Shown piece by piece: positions 7,529-14,122 of a stretch of 15,775 nt of DNA. This stretch comes from Clostridiaceae bacterium. GTDB taxonomy: Bacteria; Bacillota; Clostridia; Oscillospirales; Acutalibacteraceae. The notes beneath the pieces are model-generated. The model saw nothing but the letters and a program-made list of their open reading frames with translations. It had not been told where the DNA came from and made no database searches. The translations under genes and the position numbers were made by a program. The stretch lies in assembly GCA_016292575.1 (NCBI GenBank), contig JAEDIH010000031.1, positions 1 to 15,775 on the forward strand. The letters run 5' to 3'. The first letter of the stretch is position 1; every line of letters begins with the position of its first letter.

Positions 7529-8899
7529 TCATTGTACGGTAACGCTTACGCCTTTATAGCGGAAGCTGCCCCATTTTTGAACGCCGTTTTCCGTTCTGAA
7601 CGGAACAACAACATAGTTATAGGTAGTTTCGCCGTTTTCCTTTTCAATATCGGTATCCTCAAAGGAAAGTGCGTCGGCACCGAGAGAGGCAACCTCGGTA
7701 AAGTCCGACTGCTTGCCCTTTTTTTCGTCCGTTGTTTTGCGATAGACCTTGTAGCCCTCGGCCTTTTCGCTGCCCTCCCACTGCAAACAGACCTTTTCGC
7801 CGTCAAAAATGCTTTCGGTGAATTGGACGTCGGCTATCGTGTAATCGCGGTTTTCGGTGTCAAGCTCAATCGGCACAACGGAGGAGGCAATAATTTTCTT
7901 ATACTTTTCCGCCGCCTTGTCCCAGTCCTCATAGCCGGCTTTTCCGCGCTTGTCCTCAAGGTTATAATTCTTGACAAGATAATCGGAAAGCATAGCTGTC
8001 ATTTTTACAGCGCCGTGAATGTTTGTGTGCGCTTTGTTATAAAAATCCTGGGTGGAATCCAGCCCGAGCGAGCTGAAATCGGTGTAAAAATCGGCAACGC
8101 TGAACCCGCGCTCGGTAACAAGCTCCTTTGCAAAATTAATCTCGCTCTGCTTTTGCGCGTCATCGGCAATCTGCGGATTGACCGTGAAAAGCACCTTAAC
8201 CTCGTTCTTTTCGCAATAATCAAGCAGGTCGTTGAGAATATCAATATACTTCTGCTTAGGCTCGGACTCCTCCGATGTCAGGATAACGTCCTCCTGCTGC
8301 TCCTCCTCAAAAACTCCGGTCAGAAAACCTGAGTACTGCGGCGAGCCCATGGTTCCGTCCGGCTCATAGGAAAAGTCGCGCGCGGAAAGCGAGCTCCAGC
8401 GCGTGTGGTAAAGCTGAAGCGGAAAGAAATACTGCACCTTGTCCTCGCCCTCAATGCCGGCAGTCTTGCAAAGCTTTTCGGTCAAAAGCAGCTTGTTGAT
8501 TGAAAACGGCATATAGTCAAGCAGATAGTGCATTGCGGTTTTGTCATATTTCATCGCCGCACGATTAAGATTAACGATATACAGCGCGTCCTTCTGCGTT
8601 TTGCGGCAGTCCTCAATAATATACTTTGCCGCAACAAGAGGCTGACGCGGAGAGGTATAGTTCCAGACTGCAATTCCGTTCTGCTCCCACGCAACTGCGG
8701 GACACCAGAACGCATAAACCGCGCTTGAGCCGATATAAACGGCGTCAAGACTGTTCCTTTCGTTTTCATAAAAGGCGCCCACCCACTGATAGTTCCTGTA
8801 ATCATTCGGACAGACGAGCACGCCCGAAACCGCGCCGAACAACACAATAAACGCCAAAACGAACGCCGCCGCCTTAATAAATTTCCTGAACACTTTCAT
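7529..8899 (-). CDS. SGNH-like (DltD-type) surface protein with C-terminal Fn3-like domain
   Basis: A 456-residue protein with an N-terminal membrane anchor or signal helix (about 7-29) and an extracytoplasmic body. The SGNH-type block I is AVYIGSSAVY with the candidate nucleophile Ser58 or Ser59. The C-terminal block is DFYNKAHTNIHGA, with Asn288 and His291 where a catalytic Asp-x-x-His is usual. Residues about 344-456 look like a fibronectin type III-like domain, with LQWEGSEKAEGYKVYRK and later TTYNYVVVPF. The last gene of the five-gene operon, it overlaps the ligase by 4 bases (ATGA), so the two are translationally coupled. In Dlt-type systems a DltD-like SGNH protein helps transfer the acyl group to the surface polymer; that role is inferred here from fold and neighbours. 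No clear lipobox is present. Confidence 0.82.
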   Translation of the reverse strand: MKVFRKFIKAAAFVLAFIVLFGAVSGVLVCPNDYRNYQWVGAFYENERNSLDAVYIGSSAVYAFWCPAVAWEQNGIAVWNYTSPRQPLVAAKYIIEDCRKTQKDALYIVNLNRAAMKYDKTAMHYLLDYMPFSINKLLLTEKLCKTAGIEGEDKVQYFFPLQLYHTRWSSLSARDFSYEPDGTMGSPQYSGFLTGVFEEEQQEDVILTSEESEPKQKYIDILNDLLDYCEKNEVKVLFTVNPQIADDAQKQSEINFAKELVTERGFSVADFYTDFSSLGLDSTQDFYNKAHTNIHGAVKMTAMLSDYLVKNYNLEDKRGKAGYEDWDKAAEKYKKIIASSVVPIELDTENRDYTIADVQFTESIFDGEKVCLQWEGSEKAEGYKVYRKTTDEKKGKQSDFTEVASLGADALSFEDTDIEKENGETTYNYVVVPFRTENGVQKWGSFRYKGVSVTVQ

Positions 8900-10368
8900 T
8901 CCTTAACCTGCCTTGTCTCAGTAAGTTTACGTCTTATAAGCTTTCCGTTAAAGGTACGCGGAATTTTGTCAATCTCTACAATATACTTCGGAACCTTGTA
9001 AGGCTCCAGACTTTCGGCAAGGCGATCTCTGATGAAAACGGCGTTAGAACAGCAGCCGGGCTTCATCTCAACAAAAAGCTTAGGCACGCTGCCTTTCAGC
9101 GCGTCCTCAGCCGGAACGCAGCCGCAATCCGCAACGCCGTCAATTTTTTTTGCGGCGTTTTCAATCTCGTCCGGCGAAACCTTGTTTCCGGCAACATTGA
9201 TAACGTCGCCCCTCCTTCCGAGCAGGATTATATCGCCGTCCTCGTCAAAGTAAATTTCGTCATTTGTGTAAACAACACCGTCACAGAGCGCGGCGGCGGT
9301 CTCCTCCTCGTCCTTCCAATAGCCCTGCATATTCATTTTTCCGAACGAAGCAAGAAGCCCCGTTTTTTCGCGGCTTGTTTTAACCTCGCGGCGGTTTTCG
9401 TCAACGGCAAAGATTTTTGCGTTGAAGGTAGGCTTGCCGATGCAGCCGCTCTTGTCTTTTAAGTCGTTGAAGTTATAGATTGCAATGCAGCCGCTTTCCG
9501 TGCTGCCGTAAAAATTATAGAGCCGTGTGTGCGGCAAAAGTGCTTTAAGCCTGTCCTTGTCCGCCTGCATGAGCGGCGCCGCGCCAAGCTCGATATAGCG
9601 CAAAGTATCCTTATATTCGCCGAGCTTGTTTTTTGAAAGCTTGAGCAAAATTGTCAGCGCCGTCGGAACAAGGTCGATTGAATTTACGCCGTACTTTTCA
9701 ATCAGCCTGAAGAACCCAAAAAGGTTCATCACACCCGAGGAGATTACTACGCTCGCTTTGCAAAGCATATTGCCGTAATAGCGGCGAAGCGCGTGGGAAT
9801 GGTTGAGCGGAGACGGAATCAGCTCAACATTGTCCTCTTTCATCTCCACGCCGTACATCACGTTTTCCGCAAGGGCAATGTTGTTTCCGTTGGTTATGAC
9901 AATTCCCTTTTCCTTTCCGGTTGTGCCGGTGCTGAAAAGCAGCTCGCAAATATCATTCTTCTCCGGGAAGAAGTTGTAGCCGTATTCCTTTTCCGTCTGC
10001 GCCTGCTCAAAAAGAGAGTCGAGAGTAACGACCCTTTTGATGTCCGCCGAAGTGACAACAAGTCTTGCGCCGGCGGTTTTTGCAACGCTTTCAATCTTCG
10101 CCTTTGCAGAACCGCGCTCAAGCGGAACAAAAACGCCGCCGATTGCCTGAAGTCCGAGCTGAAGCGCAAGGAACTTTGCCGACTGAACGGCCTCGGCAAC
10201 AACTCTGTCGCCCTTTTTAATGCCCCTTGCGGCAAGGACGGACGAAAATCTTGAAACAAGGGAGATGTATTCCCCGTAGGTCAGCGCGCACTCCTCGTCC
10301 GCAACACAGAGCTTGTCGGGGTCTTTTCGTGCATTATTAAAAACAGCTTCAAAAATTGAATCAGCCAT
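8896..10368 (-). CDS. AMP-forming acyl ligase (ANL superfamily, Dlt-like acyl-carrier loading)
   Basis: A 490-residue member of the acyl/aryl-CoA synthetase, adenylation domain and luciferase superfamily, expected to activate a carboxylic acid with ATP and load it on the neighbouring carrier protein. Motif A3 is LLFSTGTTGKEKG (143-155), A5 is NFYGSTESG (285-293), A8 is GRRGDVINVAGNKVSPDEIE (384-403), and the A10 lysine is Lys476 in FNGKLIRR. Motif A7 reads YTNDE rather than the usual TGD, a variant at residues 368-370. The length is like DltA and the short acyl-CoA ligases, but nothing specific to D-alanine is recognisable. GGGAAGG precedes the ATG. The longest gap of the operon, 68 bases, separates it from the transporter. 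A CoA ligase role cannot be excluded; the carrier protein in the same operon argues for carrier loading. Confidence 0.88.
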   Translation of the reverse strand: MADSIFEAVFNNARKDPDKLCVADEECALTYGEYISLVSRFSSVLAARGIKKGDRVVAEAVQSAKFLALQLGLQAIGGVFVPLERGSAKAKIESVAKTAGARLVVTSADIKRVVTLDSLFEQAQTEKEYGYNFFPEKNDICELLFSTGTTGKEKGIVITNGNNIALAENVMYGVEMKEDNVELIPSPLNHSHALRRYYGNMLCKASVVISSGVMNLFGFFRLIEKYGVNSIDLVPTALTILLKLSKNKLGEYKDTLRYIELGAAPLMQADKDRLKALLPHTRLYNFYGSTESGCIAIYNFNDLKDKSGCIGKPTFNAKIFAVDENRREVKTSREKTGLLASFGKMNMQGYWKDEEETAAALCDGVVYTNDEIYFDEDGDIILLGRRGDVINVAGNKVSPDEIENAAKKIDGVADCGCVPAEDALKGSVPKLFVEMKPGCCSNAVFIRDRLAESLEPYKVPKYIVEIDKIPRTFNGKLIRRKLTETRQVKE

Positions 10369-10389
10369 AATTCATCCTTCCCTTTCTTT

Positions 10390-10426
10390 TTTGCCGAATG
10401 CCGGACAAAGCGGACAAGGCGGCAAA
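10390..10426. other. Intergenic inverted repeat with tandem 9-mer
   Basis: TTTGCCG (10390-10396) and CGGCAAA (10420-10426) form a 7-bp inverted repeat around a 23-base loop holding two near-identical 9-mers, CGGACAAAG (10402-10410) and CGGACAAGG (10411-10419). It occupies most of the gap between transporter and ligase. It has no T run, so it is not a normal terminator; an RNA stability or processing element is possible. Confidence 0.35.
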
Positions 10427-10436
10427 GGTTATGTAA

Positions 10437-11855
10437 TTATATCGTGCTGAAAGCAGGCCAGAATTTTAAAAGCGCATAGCCGAGCACGCTCATCAGAACA
10501 ATGACAATGACCGTCAGAGGCAGACCCTGCTTCAGCATGAACCTCGGGTTTAAGCCGTACCCAACCGGAATTGCCCGTATTGAGGTGGGGAGCATATATG
10601 AGAGATTGACGCCTATCGAGGCGATATAGATGTACGGTATCGGATTCTTGCCGATGCCGTTTATTATGCTTATAACAATGGGTATTGAAACGGCGGCGGT
10701 GGCGGTGTTGCTTGTGATATCCGAAAGCAGAACCGTGAGCGTTACGATTACAAGCACGGTAAGAAAGCCGCCGTCAAGATTCGTTTTTGAAACGGCTTCG
10801 CCGATTGCCTGAGCCGCGCCGCTGTTGTTGATGAGCGTACCGGCCGCAAGACCTCCGGCAAAGATATAGATAAGCTCCCAGACAATCTTTGTTTGAACGG
10901 ATTTCCAGACCATGAGCCTTGAGCCGTCCCTGCAGGTTATCAGGAACGAAATAATGGCGCAGATTATGAAAACATAGGCAGGCTTGAGTCCGGGCAGAGC
11001 TTTCTCATAAAACTGCCTTGTGAACGCCATTACCGTTGCCGCGGCAAAGAGCAAGAGGGAAAGAATTTCCTCCCTCGTCATCTTCGGCAGCATTTTATAC
11101 TGCTCTTTAAAGTATTCGCGGCTGATGCCGATGGTATCGGTGCGCTTGACCTTCAGCACAAGGAAAAGAATGTTGCTGACAACAAGCACCGCCATTATCG
11201 GCAAAAAGCGCGCAACCCAGGAGATATACATATACTCCTCGCCCGTGAGCTTTTGTATATAGTCAACGGTTACGAGGTTCATTGCGCCGCCGAGGGGCGT
11301 TGCAAGACCGCCGACTCCGGCAGCATAGGCAACGGTCAGAAGAATCATTGAGCCTTTTTTGCTGTTTGCAATATCGTCCTCGCCGACATATCTGAGCATT
11401 GAAACCGCAATGGGCGTTATTGTTGCGCAGACGACGGCGTTCGGCAGCAGCGCGGAAAGCGCGGCCGAAAGGAGGAACCAGAAAACAAGCTGCAAACGCA
11501 GATTGCTTCCGATGAGCGAAAGGAACCTTGCCGCTATCCTTTTGTCAAGCCCCGTCTTTTCCCAAGAAACGGTGAGGATTGAAGCGCCGAGCAGCAGCAG
11601 AATGGTTTCTGAGGCGTAGTTTGAAATTACGGCGCTCATTTCTGCCATTTTGATGATGGCATTGACAGCGATGGGCAAAAACGCCGTAACGGCAAAATCC
11701 ACCGGCGCGGTTATCCACCAATACGCCATCCATGCCACCGTTCCCACAGCCGCCCTTGCGGCAGTCTCGGCAAAGATGCTTTCCGGAAGAAGAAAAAGAG
11801 AGAGAATAAGCAATAACGGGCCGACAAGCAGATTGACTATTCTCTTTTTATCCAT
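10437..11855 (-). CDS. SLC13/DASS-type carboxylate transporter
   Basis: A 472-residue polytopic membrane protein with about 11-12 hydrophobic segments, the usual length of divalent anion:Na+ symporters (DASS, related to INDY). The second half has the intact signature LLSDITSNTATAAV with SNT at 382-384. The pseudo-symmetric first half reads LSALLPNAVVCATITPIA, with Pro138-Asn139-Ala140 in the place of SNT. Other family-like stretches are LLLLGASILTVSWEKTGLD and ATPLGGAMN. The intact motif and fold point to uptake or exchange of a carboxylate, possibly dicarboxylate; the substrate cannot be read from sequence. The ATG overlaps the stop codon of the carrier protein gene by one base (TAATG) and follows GAGGAG. 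Its position inside a Dlt-like operon is unusual and suggests that it supplies or removes the acid used for acylation. Confidence 0.88.
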   Translation of the reverse strand: MDKKRIVNLLVGPLLLILSLFLLPESIFAETAARAAVGTVAWMAYWWITAPVDFAVTAFLPIAVNAIIKMAEMSAVISNYASETILLLLGASILTVSWEKTGLDKRIAARFLSLIGSNLRLQLVFWFLLSAALSALLPNAVVCATITPIAVSMLRYVGEDDIANSKKGSMILLTVAYAAGVGGLATPLGGAMNLVTVDYIQKLTGEEYMYISWVARFLPIMAVLVVSNILFLVLKVKRTDTIGISREYFKEQYKMLPKMTREEILSLLLFAAATVMAFTRQFYEKALPGLKPAYVFIICAIISFLITCRDGSRLMVWKSVQTKIVWELIYIFAGGLAAGTLINNSGAAQAIGEAVSKTNLDGGFLTVLVIVTLTVLLSDITSNTATAAVSIPIVISIINGIGKNPIPYIYIASIGVNLSYMLPTSIRAIPVGYGLNPRFMLKQGLPLTVIVIVLMSVLGYALLKFWPAFSTI

Positions 11856-12076
11856 TATGACAGCTCCTCAATCATTTCCCACATGGTCTCGGCTGATTCA
11901 AAATACTTCGGCTGGATATACTCCATTGAAACCGAAACGTCAAATTCATCTTCAATTTCCGAGATGATGGAAACCACCGCCGCAGAGTCAAGCACGCGGT
12001 CCTCCATAAGGTGCTTTTCCTTTGTAAAGTCAATTTCGGGATAAAGCGAGCTAAGCAGTTCAAGTAATTTTTCCAT
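11855..12076 (-). CDS. Acyl carrier protein (DltC-like)
   Basis: A 73-residue acidic helical protein with the phosphopantetheine attachment site VLDSAAVVSI; the modified residue is Ser31. Fatty-acid ACPs and DltC have DSL or DSM, so DSA is a mild variant. The ending QPKYFESAETMWEMIEEL resembles the DltC-like carriers found beside MBOAT and AMP ligase genes in Clostridia. It is expected to accept the acyl group from the ligase gene product and to present it to the MBOAT protein at the membrane. AAGGACGG precedes the ATG. It follows the MBOAT gene by 27 bases and overlaps the transporter start by one base. A separate holo-ACP synthase would be needed from elsewhere in the genome. Confidence 0.92.
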   Translation of the reverse strand: MEKLLELLSSLYPEIDFTKEKHLMEDRVLDSAAVVSIISEIEDEFDVSVSMEYIQPKYFESAETMWEMIEELS

Positions 12077-12103
12077 GATAAAAACCGTCCTTTTTTATTA
12101 ATT

Positions 12104-13702
12104 TTAAAATTTTTCGTAAATAAATTCGCTTGCGTTAAACTGCGGACCGTAGATTCCGAAAATCAGAACGGCAAACACGCCGAGCAGTATCACGCAGTAA
12201 CGGAAAACAATATTCTGCTTTGAAAGTGTTTCGCGCAGCGGAATTTTTTCCTCAAGAATGTCCGCAACAAGCAGAACAAGGATTGCAAAAATAACAAAAA
12301 TGAAGTTCTGCCGGTCAAGACCGTAGGTGTAAATTTTGTCCTCAAGAATATACTGCATTGAAAGCGAGGAAAACATATTTTTGAAATACACAAGCGCATT
12401 TCTGAGACCCTCGGCTCTGAAAAAGACGCGGCCGACGCAGCAAAGGGCAAAGGTGCGAAGCATTTGGAAAAGCTTCCAGCCGAATTGCTCGGTGTCAATT
12501 TTAAGCTTTTTAGTCACAGCCTTGTTGAAATCTTCAAAAACATTTCCGCCGACCATGAGCACGGCGTAAAACGCGCCCCACGCAACGAAATTCCAGCTTG
12601 CCCCGTGCCAAAGACCGGTTATCACCCAGACAACAACAGTGGGAACCGAGCTTGCAACAAGCAGCTCGCCTTTTTTAAAGCCGCGCTTTTTGAAAGCTTT
12701 TTTGAGCTTTTTGACCGGCGAGGAGGTTGAAACGGGAAAATAGACAAAATCCTTGAACCATTCGCCGAGCGAGATATGCCACCTGCGCCAGAACTCCGGA
12801 ATCGTCCTTGAAAAATACGGGTGATTGAAGTTTTTTGCAAGCTTAATGCCGAGCATTTCGGAAATGCCGCTGACAATGTCGATACAACCGGAAAAGTCGG
12901 CGTAAATCTGAATTGAATAGAGCACTGCGGCAATAACCATTATAAGACCGCCGAACTTTGCCGGCTCGTCAAAAATTGTGCTGACAAAAAGCGAGAGCCT
13001 GTCGGCGATAACAAGCTTTTTGAAAAGACCCCAAACCACAAGCTCCGCGCCGAACGCAAGGTTCTGCGTGTTGAGCGCAACGCCCGCTTTCGGGTCAAAC
13101 TGCTCACTGAAATTTTTGTACCGACCGATGGGACCTTGAACAATATGCGGAAAATAAGTCAGGAAAACGGCATAGGAAACAAAGCTTTTTTCCGCCTTGA
13201 TGCGCTTCCAGTAAACGTCCAGCACATAGCCCACAGCCATAAAGGTGTAAAACGAAATTCCGAGCGGCAGTATCATTTTGAAAAGACCGATGGGTTCTGC
13301 GCCGAGCCTTGTCAAAACGGCGTTAACGTTCTTCAGGACAAACAGAGTATACTTGCAGACAATGAGCAAAGCAAGCGAAATGAGAACGCCGAAAAGCATT
13401 GACCTTTTCGCCTTTTTCTTCGCCGCGGCGCGAATCTGCTTTTTTTGCGCCGAGTCCGCAGCCGTGGTCAGCTCCCTGTCCGCCGCGTCAAAAATCCTTC
13501 CGACCGCCCTTGCGGAAAAAAAGGACGCAAGCAGCGTTACCGCAAGGAAGGGAAGATATTTAAGCCCGCAGATTGCGTAAAACGCAAGGTTTGCAAAAAG
13601 CAGAACAAACTGCTGTCCCCTACGGAAAAATTTTCCTACTGCGTAGTAAAGCAGAACGACCGCTGCGGAAAAAACAAGGAATTTAAGGGATTGATACCCC
13701 AT
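12104..13702 (-). CDS. MBOAT family acyltransferase (DltB/AlgI-like)
   Basis: A 532-residue polytopic membrane protein of the membrane-bound O-acyltransferase family, which moves acyl groups across or at the membrane onto surface polymers. Visible family motifs are LPLGISFYTF (145-154), YFPHIVQGPIGRY (183-195), IQIYADFSGCIDI (264-276), FWRRWHISLGEWFKDFVYFP (304-323) with His309, and GLWHGASWNFVAWG (363-376) with the invariant His366. The loop at about 73-100 is rich in Lys, Arg and Ala. The length is longer than DltB (near 400) and like AlgI/PatA-type proteins. It is the first gene of the operon; the carrier protein and ligase next to it favour a carrier-bound donor, as in Dlt systems. The ribosome site is weak (GGATGTGA about 5 bases before ATG). 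Confidence 0.92.
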   Translation of the reverse strand: MGYQSLKFLVFSAAVVLLYYAVGKFFRRGQQFVLLFANLAFYAICGLKYLPFLAVTLLASFFSARAVGRIFDAADRELTTAADSAQKKQIRAAAKKKAKRSMLFGVLISLALLIVCKYTLFVLKNVNAVLTRLGAEPIGLFKMILPLGISFYTFMAVGYVLDVYWKRIKAEKSFVSYAVFLTYFPHIVQGPIGRYKNFSEQFDPKAGVALNTQNLAFGAELVVWGLFKKLVIADRLSLFVSTIFDEPAKFGGLIMVIAAVLYSIQIYADFSGCIDIVSGISEMLGIKLAKNFNHPYFSRTIPEFWRRWHISLGEWFKDFVYFPVSTSSPVKKLKKAFKKRGFKKGELLVASSVPTVVVWVITGLWHGASWNFVAWGAFYAVLMVGGNVFEDFNKAVTKKLKIDTEQFGWKLFQMLRTFALCCVGRVFFRAEGLRNALVYFKNMFSSLSMQYILEDKIYTYGLDRQNFIFVIFAILVLLVADILEEKIPLRETLSKQNIVFRYCVILLGVFAVLIFGIYGPQFNASEFIYEKF

Positions 13703-13754
13703 GCTCTATCACATCCATTCGCCGCACCGGACAGGGCAGCAATATTTTATACCC

Positions 13755-13774
13755 GTATAATGCTATCATTATAC
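13755..13774. promoter_or_regulatory. 20-bp perfect palindrome over the -10 (candidate operator)
   Basis: GTATAATG and CATTATAC are perfect inverted 8-mers separated by CTAT. The right arm contains the -10 of the acylation operon and the left arm contains the equivalent TATAAT on the plus strand. A second inverted repeat, TTATAC-CC-GTATAA, overlaps at 13747-13760. A repressor dimer binding here would block RNA polymerase. Alternatively the symmetry may just reflect two opposed -10 elements. Confidence 0.5.
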
Positions 13775-13776
13775 CA
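13768..13776 (-). promoter_or_regulatory. Proximal extended -10 promoter of the acylation operon
   Basis: On the minus strand this reads TGGTATAAT, an extended -10 element. The -35 position 17 bases upstream reads AACAAG, which is a poor match, so an activator or the extended -10 must drive it. Transcription would begin near 13761, about 60 bases before the MBOAT ATG. Candidate operators overlap and precede it. Confidence 0.55.
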
Positions 13777-13795
13777 TAAACTCTGTCAATCTTGT

Positions 13796-13831
13796 TAACA
13801 ATCTGTGACAATTTAATGACAACTCATGACA
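13796..13831 (-). promoter_or_regulatory. Four phased TGTCA-type direct repeats (candidate response-regulator site)
   Basis: On the minus strand TGTCA, TGTCA, TGTCA and TGTTA begin at 13831, 13821, 13810 and 13800, spaced by 10, 11 and 10 bases, so all face one side of the helix. They lie just upstream of the proximal -10, where its -35 is weak. This layout is like the binding sites of OmpR/PhoB-family activators; the pentamer itself resembles the core of the PhoB box. The identity of the regulator is not shown by the sequence. Confidence 0.45.
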
Positions 13832-13906
13832 TTTTTATTACAAATTAATTCGTTTTGGGATTTTAGCGACTTATCCAATCTTTTTTTATCTGTTGCTGTC
13901 GCTATT

Positions 13907-13935
13907 ATTATATCATAAAAAAGCGAAAAGAACAA
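13907..13935 (-). promoter_or_regulatory. Distal candidate promoter of the acylation operon
   Basis: On the minus strand TGATATAAT forms an extended -10 (hexamer at 13907-13912), with TTGTTC at 13930-13935 after a 17-base spacer. It would give a leader of about 200 bases that passes through the TGTCA repeats and the palindrome. It shares its extended -10 sequence with the V-ATPase operon promoter. Confidence 0.4.
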
Positions 13936-13953
13936 AATTGTGTTGCTTTTGCC

Positions 13954-13983
13954 CTGCAATTTGATTTTGATTTGATTTTGCAG
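13954..13983. repeat. 11-bp tandem duplication flanked by a short inverted repeat
   Basis: ATTTGATTTTG occurs twice end to end (13959-13969 and 13970-13980), bracketed by CTGCAA (13954-13959) and TTGCAG (13978-13983). The block lies upstream of the CBS gene promoter. It may be a slippage product or a binding site; no function is assigned. Confidence 0.6.
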
Positions 13984-14025
13984 ACCTTGCAGTTCTCCCT
14001 GCTCTACCTGCGCCGAAATTTTTTA

Positions 14026-14054
14026 TTGACATTCTCCGCTTTTTATTGTATAGT
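14026..14054 (+). promoter_or_regulatory. Sigma-A type promoter of the CBS/CorC gene
   Basis: TTGACA at 14026-14031 and TATAGT at 14049-14054 are separated by exactly 17 bases, close to the consensus. Transcription would start near 14061, leaving a leader of about 60 bases before the ATG at 14123. No riboswitch-sized structure fits in this leader. Confidence 0.85.
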
Positions 14055-14062
14055 AATATATC

Positions 14063-14079
14063 AATGTACGCAAATGTAC
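14063..14079 (+). promoter_or_regulatory. AATGTAC direct repeat at the transcription start of the CBS gene
   Basis: AATGTAC occurs at 14063-14069 and again at 14073-14079, one helical turn apart, directly at or after the predicted start point. The same bases contain TGTAC and GTACA as an inverted repeat with a 6-base spacer. This could be an operator or an early-transcript element. Confidence 0.35.
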
Positions 14080-14122
14080 AAAGAAAAATTGTTCAGAAAC
14101 CTGAAAGGAGTTACAATCCACA

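Larger units (their letters stand above)
13703..14122. other. Divergent intergenic regulatory region (420 bp)
   Basis: No coding gene is supported here. The region separates the minus-strand acylation operon from the plus-strand CBS gene. It is AT-rich and holds promoters for both directions, a 20-bp perfect palindrome, four phased pentamer repeats, and an 11-bp tandem duplication, each listed separately. A region this long with so many symmetric elements suggests controlled expression, particularly for the acylation operon. Confidence 0.7.

Noticed and set aside
7412..8332. 306-codon plus-strand open frame
   Set aside because: It is antisense to the SGNH-like gene and runs through its terminator. 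The composition is that of a shadow frame, and no family motif is visible.
8808..8830. Lipoprotein lipobox at Cys30 of the SGNH-like protein
   Set aside because: The residues before the Cys are VLV, without the small residue at -1 that lipoprotein signal peptidase needs. A plain membrane anchor is more likely.
8896..10368. Calling the ligase dltA (D-alanine-specific)
   Set aside because: General adenylation motifs are present but no D-alanine-specific feature can be recognised, and the transporter in the operon points to another acid. The gene symbol was left blank.
13755..13774. Fur or PerR box
   Set aside because: The arms resemble a Fur site, but the spacing between AATG and CATT is 4 bases rather than 5, and it does not fit the 7-1-7 pattern. 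It is reported only as an unassigned palindrome.
14055..14122. Magnesium riboswitch in the leader of the CorC-type gene
   Set aside because: The leader is only about 60 bases and shows no extended stem structure or terminator; M-box type elements are much longer.
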